From the NCBI GenBank assembly GCA_016930475.1, contig JAFGGR010000041.1, positions 1 to 5,133 of the forward strand: a stretch of 5,133 nucleotides of DNA, read 5' to 3'. The position numbers and the translations under genes are program-made. This DNA comes from Clostridiales bacterium (GTDB lineage: Bacteria > Bacillota > Clostridia > Saccharofermentanales > Saccharofermentanaceae). Shown here piece by piece: positions 1 to 5,133 of the stretch; positions within the stretch are counted from its first letter, which is position 1; the number at the start of each line of letters is the position of its first letter. A model generated the notes under the pieces. That model saw only the letters and a program-made list of their open reading frames with translations. It had not been told where the DNA came from and ran no database searches.

Positions 1-1
1 G

Positions 2-184
2 TGCGATGCGAAGCGAATGATCGGGCTTTTGATCAGTCAGGGAAGTCTTCAGGAGGTCCTTCGCAAAGCGCCCGCATTGATCGAGAGCGATGTCGTAAAT
101 TTTCAAACATTGGTTAAGGAAGTCTTTGGAGATCAATCGTTCAGTGTGGAGTTTTCTTATCGGATGAGAATCGCCGTGAAATAG
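2..184 (+). CDS. C-terminal fragment of an unidentified protein
   Basis: An open frame enters from the left edge and ends at a TAG (182-184), giving 60 visible residues that begin CDAKRMIGLLISQGSLQEVL and end RMRIAVK. It is followed within about 35 bases by a strong hairpin terminator, as expected for a genuine gene end, and codon use resembles the downstream genes. I do not recognise the family. The pattern of a hydrophobic helix, a 'GSLQEVLRK' turn, an acidic 'ESD' and then 'LVKEVFGD' followed by a beta-like tail loosely recalls the C-terminal helix-strand end of SCP2-like (sterol-carrier) domains, such as those ending some acetyltransferases or alkyl sulfatases. That is only a weak resemblance. 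No cysteine motif, membrane segment or repeat is visible. The upstream part is needed to name it. Confidence 0.6.
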   Translation, partial: CDAKRMIGLLISQGSLQEVLRKAPALIESDVVNFQTLVKEVFGDQSFSVEFSYRMRIAVK

Positions 185-198
185 TCGGATCACAAACA

Positions 199-243
199 CC
201 GGCTTTTCGAGCATGGAAAAAGCCGGATCAAAGTCCGGCTTTT
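199..243. terminator. Bidirectional Rho-independent terminator with a duplicated arm
   Basis: The core hairpin pairs AAAAGCCGGA (218-227) with TCCGGCTTTT (234-243) around a 6-base loop. The stem is perfect for 10 bp, with GC-rich inner pairs and A/T runs at the base, so it yields a U-run on either strand. It lies 34 bases after the stop of the plus-strand fragment and 24 bases beyond the stop of ddh on the minus strand, so it can terminate both convergent transcripts. A third segment, CCGGCTTTT at 199-207, can also pair with 218-226. The middle arm therefore has two possible partners, and two mutually exclusive hairpins are possible. Confidence 0.85.
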
Positions 244-266
244 CTCGATTCCTCAACAATGAATTC

Positions 267-1253
267 CTATAGAAATTTCCGGATCATCTCTTCCCTTTTC
301 ATCGGCAAAAGATATGCGGGCGGAACGTCAAAAGCCGTCAGGCATCCATTCTTACCTTCTTGATTCAACCGGTGGGCCGCTCTCGCGTACGCGACCAGCA
401 CACCGGCGGTGAATTCAGGATTTGAGTCCAGCTTCAGCGAGTACTCGATTGCATGATGATTTTCATTCTCACATCCGGTATGTCCCGAACGGATCACAAA
501 TCCGCCGTGCGGCATCGCCGAGTGCTTCTCCTTGAGCTCATCCATTGAGATGAAATGAACGATCGTCTGATAACCGGCAAAATAATTGGGCATGGTGACG
601 ATGTCGTTCTTGATTCGATCCAAATCGGCACCCTCCTCAGCGACCACGAAGCACTCCCGGATATGTCTTTGAGTGGAGTCGGTCGAGAGTTTTCCGCCGT
701 TTCTTGCACGATCGACGGTTTCTTCAATGGGCACCGTATATTGACGGGCATCCAGTACGGAATCGATCCTTCGGATCGCGTCCGAGTGCCCCTGACTGAT
801 CCCCTTGCCCCAGAAGGTGTAGGTCTCCCCTTCCGGCAGGATCGCCGCCGAATAGAGTCGATTGATCGAAAACATCCCGGGGTCCCATCCGACTGAAATA
901 ATCGCAACATGACCGGAAGACGCAGCCGCGTAGTCAACGGCCGTCAGATGCTCGTTGATCTTGGCGTGCGTATCGAAGCTGTCGACCACATTGAACCACC
1001 GCGCCGCCGTCGGCGTCTGTTCCGGAAGGTCAGAAGCACTTCCGCCACAAAGGATCATCACATCGAGCTTATCTTTGAATTGTTCGATATTTTCCAGTTT
1101 GAAAACATTCGTGGCAGAGTCAAGCGGTGAAATACTCTCCGGGCTCCTCCGCGTAAAAATCGCCGTAAGTGTCATATCCGGGTTCTGCTGAATTGATTTC
1201 TCCACTCCTCTTCCGAGGTTTCCGTATCCGATGATCCCGATTCTGATTTGCAT
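267..1253 (-). CDS. ddh: meso-diaminopimelate D-dehydrogenase
   Basis: This enzyme catalyses the NADPH-dependent reductive amination of L-tetrahydrodipicolinate to meso-2,6-diaminopimelate (EC 1.4.1.16), a one-step branch supplying lysine and peptidoglycan. It is cytosolic and usually a homodimer. The N-terminal Rossmann loop reads GIIGYGNLGRG (residues about 6-16). Family hallmarks follow: CGGSASDLPEQTP (about 69-81), VVDSFDTH (about 89-96), GWDPGMFSINR (about 122-132), FWGKGISQGHSDAIRRI, RECFVVA, MPNYFAGYQ, MPHGGFVI, and LKLDSNPEFTAGV near the C-terminus. These match the Corynebacterium glutamicum enzyme closely from memory, and the 328-residue length agrees with about 320. I chose ATG at 1253: AGGAG (1268-1264) lies 10 nt upstream of it. 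An in-frame TTG at 1259 would add two residues but sits only 4 nt from the Shine-Dalgarno. It appears monocistronic, with its own promoter and terminator. No frameshift or missing motif is visible. Confidence 0.96.
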   Translation of the reverse strand: MQIRIGIIGYGNLGRGVEKSIQQNPDMTLTAIFTRRSPESISPLDSATNVFKLENIEQFKDKLDVMILCGGSASDLPEQTPTAARWFNVVDSFDTHAKINEHLTAVDYAAASSGHVAIISVGWDPGMFSINRLYSAAILPEGETYTFWGKGISQGHSDAIRRIDSVLDARQYTVPIEETVDRARNGGKLSTDSTQRHIRECFVVAEEGADLDRIKNDIVTMPNYFAGYQTIVHFISMDELKEKHSAMPHGGFVIRSGHTGCENENHHAIEYSLKLDSNPEFTAGVLVAYARAAHRLNQEGKNGCLTAFDVPPAYLLPMKREEMIRKFL

Positions 1254-1263
1254 TTGCAATCTT

Positions 1264-1268
1264 CTCCT
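1264..1268 (-). promoter_or_regulatory. Ribosome binding site of ddh
   Basis: AGGAG on the minus strand. It is 10 nt from ATG at 1253 and only 4 nt from the alternative in-frame TTG at 1259. The spacing and the stronger start codon both favour 1253. Confidence 0.7.
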
Positions 1269-1304
1269 ATTCGCAATTCACTTTCAAAAAGGTCTTCAGC
1301 CAAT

Positions 1305-1313
1305 TTTATACCA
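1305..1313 (-). promoter_or_regulatory. Candidate extended -10 promoter for ddh
   Basis: The minus strand reads TGGTATAAA, a TGn-extended -10 element with TATAAA matching five of six consensus positions. A weak TTG-containing -35 (TTGTGC, 1331-1326) lies 15 bp upstream; extended -10 promoters tolerate a poor -35. Transcription would start near 1298, giving a leader of about 45 nt with the AGGAG site. This is inferred from sequence only. A second minus-strand candidate with a better-spaced -35 lies at 1430-1458. Confidence 0.45.
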
Positions 1314-1355
1314 AAACTAACTCGCGCACAACATCATATGCAAGAATGCATTGTT

Positions 1356-1380
1356 ATTCCTTCATATTCCACTTGATTCC
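1356..1380. repeat. Three ATTCC boxes at exact 10-bp spacing
   Basis: ATTCC occurs at 1356-1360, 1366-1370 and 1376-1380, so each copy begins exactly 10 bp after the last and all three fall on one face of the helix. The array lies between the proposed ddh -10 and the helicase -10. It could be a regulator binding array for either gene. The short unit means chance cannot be excluded. Confidence 0.4.
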
Positions 1381-1397
1381 CCCGTTCCGGTTTTCCC

Positions 1398-1426
1398 GTC
1401 AATAAGGCATGGGTTTCAGGTATAAT
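1398..1426 (+). promoter_or_regulatory. Candidate promoter of the nuclease-helicase gene
   Basis: A perfect TATAAT -10 hexamer lies at 1421-1426. The -35 region near 1398-1404 (GTCAATA) is a poor match to TTGACA at any spacing from 16 to 18, so an activator or weak basal expression is possible. Transcription would begin near 1432-1434, downstream of the upstream in-frame ATG at 1409. This supports translation starting at 1466. Confidence 0.5.
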
Positions 1427-1456
1427 CTGATTATATGCAATAAGCCGGTGATTATA
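1421..1456. promoter_or_regulatory. Putative operator: AT-rich dyad plus a third half-site
   Basis: TATAATCTGATTATA (1421-1435) is a perfect inverted repeat of 7-1-7 arrangement covering the helicase -10 and the likely start point. A third GATTATA lies at 1450-1456, in direct orientation with the right half-site and 21 bp from it, about two helical turns, just before the Shine-Dalgarno. On the minus strand the right half of the dyad is itself TATAAT (1435-1430), with TTTATA 17 bp upstream (1458-1453). The element could therefore also be a divergent promoter toward ddh. A dyad over a -10 is typical repressor placement. No regulator is identified. Confidence 0.4.
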
Positions 1457-1463
1457 AAGGTGA
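1457..1463 (+). promoter_or_regulatory. Ribosome binding site of the nuclease-helicase gene
   Basis: AAGGTGA partly matches the anti-Shine-Dalgarno. Its AAGG core ends 5 nt before ATG 1466. The alternative ATG at 1409 has only AAGG one base upstream, which is too close to work. This site decides the start choice. Confidence 0.6.
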
Positions 1464-1465
1464 CC

Positions 1466-3955
1466 ATGAAGCCCCAAGACGAAAACACAGAAACGAAAAA
1501 ACAATCCGTCTCCGCACGCATGCTCGTTGAGCAGGTATATCTGAGCGGGGATTTATCCTCGATCTCCTTCTCTTCAGTGAGCGGTTTAGAGGGAACTCGC
1601 CTCCATCAGAAGGTTTTCGGCGATATCAAAAAAAGCCGTGAAGGAGCCAAAGTCGAGACTGAAGTGTCTCTGACTGCGTCATTTATCCGCGAAGAGTTTA
1701 CGCTGAGTATATCCGGACGTGCCGATTGTCTGATCACCGAAAATAACGATACCTCTGTCCCGGGACGAATGTCTCTGATCGAGGTGAAGGCTCATAATCG
1801 ACAAAACGCTGTTTTCGAAGACCTATACCGACCGGTCCACCGTGCTCAACTTATCGTTTACGCGCATATGCTGATGGAATCCCATCCGGAAGTCGGGGGC
1901 CTCGAGATCATTCTCCGATACGTCTCGATCCAGACTCTGATCCCGCTCGAAAAGCCGGAGTGGATCACCCGCGCGCAAGCCGCCGAGTTTTTCGAAAAAA
2001 CTTGTCGTTTGTACCAAGCCGTCGCGATTCGCGTTCTTGACGACCGGCAGAGGAGAAATGCGACGATTCGTTTGATGACCTTCCCGTACGGCGGGCTTCG
2101 CGACGGACAGAGAGCCCTGATGGAGCATGTTGTCGGATCGATCCGCTGTAAGCAAATTCTCTTTGCGGAAGCGCCGACGGGGATCGGTAAAACCATAGGC
2201 GTACTTTTCCCGTCTCTGAAATGCCTGGCGCGAGGATTTTCGGACAAAATCTTTTATCTGACGGCAAAGATATCCACCCGGGACATCGCCCGTAAAACTC
2301 TTAATGATTTGCGGGAAAACGGCCTTTTCGCCCGTTCGATCCTCTTGTCCTCCAAGGAATTGATGTGCCCGCACAAAGATCTGTACTGCGAGCCGAGAGT
2401 CTGCCCTTGCGCGATCGGTTATTACGACCGGCTTAAGGGGGCCTTAAACGAGCTTTTTGACGTTCAGGACATCTCTCCCTCCGTCATTCTGGAGACGGCT
2501 TCTAAGCATTGCTTATGCCCCTTTGAGTTGTCCCTTGATATCTCTATCTTCTGTGATGTCATTATCGCCGACTACAACCATGCCTTTCACCCGAGGATCC
2601 GTTTGGAGCGATTCTTTAACGATCCGACCCAGTCACATATTCTCTTGAACGACGAAGCGCACAATATGGTCGATCGTTCGCGGGACATGTTCTCCGCGCA
2701 ACTCAATTACGAGACCTTCCGCTCCTTTACTGCCGTTTCACGCGGATTGATGCCGGAGATCGATGGCTTGTCGGACTCGATCGACCGTTATTTTCTAACG
2801 GCTTACGATTCCGTTATAAAGGGCGATAAGGTTTTTGACCGTATTGAGCGTGATTATTCCGATGAGCGCGTATATATAGCGGAAGATTTTCGATCCGTTA
2901 AATTGATCCCGAAGACTTTATACGGCGGACTTTGGCGTATCTGTTATCGTCTGTCTTTCGTACTGGATTCCATTCCGGTCGGCCCGATTCGCAAAGCGAT
3001 CCTGGAGTTCTTTTTTGAAGCTCGGTTTTTTCTGACTATCATTGAGCAGTATTTTGATGATTCTTACATCTATACGTTACGTGTCGAGCGTCATGCCGAA
3101 TCTTCTCCGCAAAAACCGCCGTCGATGGTGTTCTCTTTATCCTGTCTGGATGCTTCCGGTTTCATTTCTTCTCAAATCCGGGACCGCCACCCCTGTGTGT
3201 TTTTCTCCGCAACGCTCTCCCCTCCCGTTTACTATCGTACGATGTTGGTTGGATCCGACCTCTCGGTGGTCGACGAGATCGCGATCGACAGTCCTTTCCC
3301 GCCCGAAAACCTTTCGGTTCGTTTTCACACCGAAATACGCACCGTTTATAAAGAACGGTTCTCGACGATCGATGCCGTTGTCGAATGCATAAACGGCTAT
3401 GTTTCAAAAGCATGCGGGAACTTTCTCGCCTATTTCCCGTCTTTTCAATACATGAACATGGTATATGGTCGTTACTGTGAGAAACACTCTAAGGACGACG
3501 GGACAGAAATCATCATCCAAGGTCGAGAGATGAGCGCTTCGGATAAAGACCGTTTTCTTGAGCGTTTTGATCGGTACGGAGACCGTACTCTTCTGGGGTT
3601 CGCGGTCTTGGGCGGGCATTTCGGAGAAGGGATCGATTTGGTCGGCGAGCGCCTTTCCGGAGTTTTTGTGGTGGGGGTCGGCATTCCGCAGATCTCTCCG
3701 GAACGAGAGATATTGCGACAATATTTCCAGGAGAAATTCGGCGACGGATACTCGTTCGCATATCGATTCCCGGGCTGGGAAAAGGTTCTTCAAGCCTCAG
3801 GAAGAGTGATCAGAGATGAGACGGATCAAGGGTTTGTCGTCCTGATCGATCACCGATATGCAACTCCGGAATATCGGACGTTGTACCCGAAGCATTGGCA
3901 GACAGATCTGCCGAGGATTACAAATGATGATCCGCCTGACGACAGCACATTTTAA
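1466..3955 (+). CDS. PD-(D/E)XK nuclease / Fe-S XPD-DinG-type DNA helicase fusion
   Basis: This 829-residue cytosolic DNA enzyme probably unwinds and cleaves branched or single-stranded repair intermediates. That role is inferred from its domains. Residues about 20-190 form a RecB/Cas4-like nuclease: EGTRLH (motif I, H47), GRAD (D87), IEVK (E106, K108) and QLIVY (Q128, Y132). The cysteine cluster of Cas4/AddB nucleases is absent. The helicase begins near residue 205: GQRALM (Q215), Walker A APTGIGKT (236-243, K242), Fe-S domain cysteines C301, C308, C313 and C351 (CPFELS), DEAH box 396-399, FSATLSP (S581), GGHFGEGIDLVGE (716-728) and QASGRVIR (776-783). An asparagine precedes DEAH where a hydrophobic residue is usual. 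All catalytic motifs look intact. The start is ATG 1466, with AAAGG 5 nt upstream. ATG 1409 has no properly spaced ribosome site and precedes the likely transcription start; GTG 1460 is a lesser alternative. It is not typical DinG, which lacks this nuclease domain. Confidence 0.93.
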   Translation: MKPQDENTETKKQSVSARMLVEQVYLSGDLSSISFSSVSGLEGTRLHQKVFGDIKKSREGAKVETEVSLTASFIREEFTLSISGRADCLITENNDTSVPGRMSLIEVKAHNRQNAVFEDLYRPVHRAQLIVYAHMLMESHPEVGGLEIILRYVSIQTLIPLEKPEWITRAQAAEFFEKTCRLYQAVAIRVLDDRQRRNATIRLMTFPYGGLRDGQRALMEHVVGSIRCKQILFAEAPTGIGKTIGVLFPSLKCLARGFSDKIFYLTAKISTRDIARKTLNDLRENGLFARSILLSSKELMCPHKDLYCEPRVCPCAIGYYDRLKGALNELFDVQDISPSVILETASKHCLCPFELSLDISIFCDVIIADYNHAFHPRIRLERFFNDPTQSHILLNDEAHNMVDRSRDMFSAQLNYETFRSFTAVSRGLMPEIDGLSDSIDRYFLTAYDSVIKGDKVFDRIERDYSDERVYIAEDFRSVKLIPKTLYGGLWRICYRLSFVLDSIPVGPIRKAILEFFFEARFFLTIIEQYFDDSYIYTLRVERHAESSPQKPPSMVFSLSCLDASGFISSQIRDRHPCVFFSATLSPPVYYRTMLVGSDLSVVDEIAIDSPFPPENLSVRFHTEIRTVYKERFSTIDAVVECINGYVSKACGNFLAYFPSFQYMNMVYGRYCEKHSKDDGTEIIIQGREMSASDKDRFLERFDRYGDRTLLGFAVLGGHFGEGIDLVGERLSGVFVVGVGIPQISPEREILRQYFQEKFGDGYSFAYRFPGWEKVLQASGRVIRDETDQGFVVLIDHRYATPEYRTLYPKHWQTDLPRITNDDPPDDSTF

Positions 3956-4716
3956 ATTTTCAGGAAATCTTCGGACGATGCGAGCAGGTCCATCTTGCAG
4001 TATTTCTTTTCGAGGTGCTCGCATAAATATCTGCGTGTCAGATCAACCATTTCATCCAAAATCTCGTCGTTTACCGTAAAGGAGAAAAGTCGGGTGTTCT
4101 CGGAACTTTGGATATAACGGAGCGCTTCTACGGTTCCGCGCGAAACAACACGATAGTCTCCGGATGAAGAAAGACATCCCGGACGAAGGCAATAGAGGCG
4201 GCATCCGCTCATCGAGAACGCATATCTCTCATCGGCGTCGGCTCTCCCGCACGAACATCCGGACAAATCGGCTGAATACCCTGCCAGATCCATCATTTTC
4301 CATTCAAAAGCGGAAACCACAAGAGTTGGTTTCCGCTTCGATCCGGACAATGCGTGAAGTGCACATACCGCATATGGATATACGGCGGAGGAAATTTCTT
4401 GTGAAACACAGAGGTCCGAGGCGATCTCCAAAATATGAGCGGCGCATGTAAGGCGCTCGATGTCCTCGTAAAGGCCTCTAAACGGCTCTGTAAGCTCAGA
4501 TTCCGATAAGTAATAGAAACCCCTGGAAAAGTTCAGATTAAAGTCAGAAAGCGTTCCCGGCTGCGCTGAGAGGGCATGTCTGCTTCCGAGTTTGCCCGCG
4601 CCAGGGGCACAAGCAAGAAGAACCCCTTGGTCGGAAGTAAGGATCCGAATCAGGCGGTCCTGTTCTTTGTGTTGTTTTGCGGAAATTACCAATCCGCGGA
4701 CCTTAAGGCTTGCCAC
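3952..4716 (-). CDS. recO: DNA repair protein RecO
   Basis: RecO is the RecF-pathway mediator that, with RecR, helps load RecA onto SSB-coated single-stranded DNA and anneals complementary strands. The 254-residue length is normal. The N-terminal OB-fold is recognisable in VRGLVISAKQHKEQDRLIRILTSDQGVLLACAPGA (residues 6-40, an abridged family signature), followed by the helical domain with LYEDIERLTCAAHILEIA. A zinc-finger region lies at 151-181, with cysteines C154, C156, C172, C176 and C181. Its spacing, CxCG then CxxxCxxxxC, departs from the usual CxxCG...CxxC, so zinc binding may be altered. Translation starts at GTG 4716, inside the end of era, with GGGAG (4727-4723) 6 nt upstream. No ATG start is available nearby. 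At its 3' end the TAA overlaps the helicase TAA through a shared TTAA, leaving no intergenic terminator. Expression presumably depends on era translation. Confidence 0.93.
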   Translation of the reverse strand: MASLKVRGLVISAKQHKEQDRLIRILTSDQGVLLACAPGAGKLGSRHALSAQPGTLSDFNLNFSRGFYYLSESELTEPFRGLYEDIERLTCAAHILEIASDLCVSQEISSAVYPYAVCALHALSGSKRKPTLVVSAFEWKMMDLAGYSADLSGCSCGRADADERYAFSMSGCRLYCLRPGCLSSSGDYRVVSRGTVEALRYIQSSENTRLFSFTVNDEILDEMVDLTRRYLCEHLEKKYCKMDLLASSEDFLKI

Positions 4717-5133
4717 TGATATCTCCCGGTTTATAACCCAACTCGTTCAAATGGGATTCGGCATTCTTCCAGTCTGTTCGAACCTTGACATGAAGTTCCA
4801 GATAAACCTTACAACCGGTCATGCTCTCAATGTTCCTTCGCGCCGCCGTGCCGATCCGCTTGATCATTTGGCCGTTCTTGCCGAGGATGATCGACTTGTG
4901 TGACTTGCGTTCACAGATGATCGACGCATAGATCTTAACCATTTCACGTTCGGAGTCATCCGCCGAAGCTGCGCCGATCTCTTCGAACTGATCAATCAGA
5001 ACGGCGGTCCCGTGCGGAACCTCCTGGTCGGTATAGTGAAGAATCTGTTCGCGGATCAACTCGGCCGAAAGAGATCGCTCCGATTGATCGGTATAATCCT
5101 CTTCCGGATAATAACGCGGTCCGGGGGGAAGCA
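4703..5133 (-). CDS. era: GTPase Era, C-terminal part
   Basis: Era is the essential GTPase that binds the 3' end of 16S rRNA during 30S subunit assembly. Only the last 142 codons are present; the GTPase domain lies beyond the right edge. Reading from the edge, LPPGPRYYPEEDYTDQ (1-16) is the conserved linker after the G domain, followed by ELIREQILHYTDQEVPHGTAV (an abridged linker helix, about 24-44). The type II KH RNA-binding domain follows, with IICERKSHKSIILGKNGQMI across about 71-90, its GKNG loop at 84-87, then KVYLELHVKVRTDW near the end. The frame is continuous to the edge, so a start at internal TTG 5059 is not real. The TAA at 4703-4705 lies 14 bp inside recO, giving an era-recO operon, an arrangement common in Bacillota. 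Confidence 0.95.
   Translation of the reverse strand, partial: LPPGPRYYPEEDYTDQSERSLSAELIREQILHYTDQEVPHGTAVLIDQFEEIGAASADDSEREMVKIYASIICERKSHKSIILGKNGQMIKRIGTAARRNIESMTGCKVYLELHVKVRTDWKNAESHLNELGYKPGDISGKP
4723..4727 (-). promoter_or_regulatory. Ribosome binding site of recO inside era
   Basis: GGGAG on the minus strand, 6 nt before the GTG start at 4716, lies within the last codons of era. It fixes the unusual GTG start and implies translational coupling. Confidence 0.7.

Noticed and set aside
494..937. Minus-strand open frame overlapping ddh in another frame
   Set aside because: It is a serine- and arginine-rich out-of-frame reading of ddh with no family resemblance.
555..1191. Plus-strand open frames opposite ddh
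   Set aside because: They lie fully within the well-supported ddh gene, give arginine-rich or low-information proteins without recognisable motifs, and have no promoter or ribosome site that I can see.
1409..1465. N-terminal extension of 19 residues on the nuclease-helicase from ATG 1409
   Set aside because: It has no usable ribosome binding site, would contain the TATAAT promoter element, and adds residues unlike the family's start. ATG 1466 is better supported.
1823..3793. Several minus-strand open frames inside the nuclease-helicase gene
   Set aside because: All are antisense shadows of a continuous gene whose motifs are intact across the whole stretch. Their translations are arginine-rich and unrecognisable.
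1466..3955. Interpretation of the nuclease-helicase as a CRISPR protein (CasDinG or Cas4 fusion)
   Set aside because: There are no CRISPR repeats or other cas genes in the window, and the nuclease domain lacks the Cas4 cysteine cluster. The neighbours are housekeeping genes.
4164..4903. Plus-strand open frames opposite recO and era
   Set aside because: They are antisense to two confidently identified genes, and one spans the recO-era junction. No motif supports them.
4703..5059. A complete 118-residue KH protein starting at TTG 5059
   Set aside because: The frame continues without a stop to the right edge and encodes the conserved Era linker LPPGPRYYPEEDYTDQ upstream of that TTG, so it is the end of a longer era gene.

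Overview
The window looks like an ordinary chromosomal stretch from a member of the Bacillota, most likely the Clostridia. The evidence is the tail-to-head era-recO pair, a meso-diaminopimelate dehydrogenase, and a nuclease-helicase fusion of a type I associate with clostridial genomes. Base composition is moderate (roughly half G+C by eye) and looks even throughout. I see no insertion sequence, integrase, phage gene, tRNA, rRNA or CRISPR array. The taxonomic assignment is inferred from protein family resemblance, not from a marker gene.

Layout, left to right. (1) Positions 2-184, plus strand: the last 60 codons of a protein that starts outside the window. (2) A Rho-independent terminator at 218-243, placed to serve both convergent neighbours. 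(3) Minus strand, 267-1253: ddh, the NADPH-dependent meso-diaminopimelate dehydrogenase of one-step lysine and cell-wall precursor synthesis. (4) A divergent intergenic region of about 210 bp (1254-1465) with candidate promoters in both directions, a perfect 15-bp AT-rich dyad over the helicase -10 element, and three helically phased ATTCC boxes. (5) Plus strand, 1466-3955: an 829-residue fusion of an N-terminal PD-(D/E)XK (RecB/Cas4-like) nuclease to an Fe-S XPD/DinG-type superfamily 2 helicase. (6) Minus strand, 3952-4716: recO, whose stop codon overlaps that of the helicase gene tail to tail. (7) Minus strand, 4703-5133: the C-terminal part of era, running off the right edge and overlapping recO by 14 bp.

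Working together: era and recO form a translationally coupled minus-strand operon (ribosome assembly GTPase followed by RecF-pathway recombination mediator). The nuclease-helicase is a separately promoted gene converging on it. RecO and the helicase both act on DNA repair intermediates, but nothing in the sequence proves that they cooperate. ddh is metabolically unrelated and is transcribed away from the helicase. The most interesting items are the nuclease-helicase fusion, whose biological role I do not know to be established, and the organised palindrome and phased repeats in the divergent promoter region.
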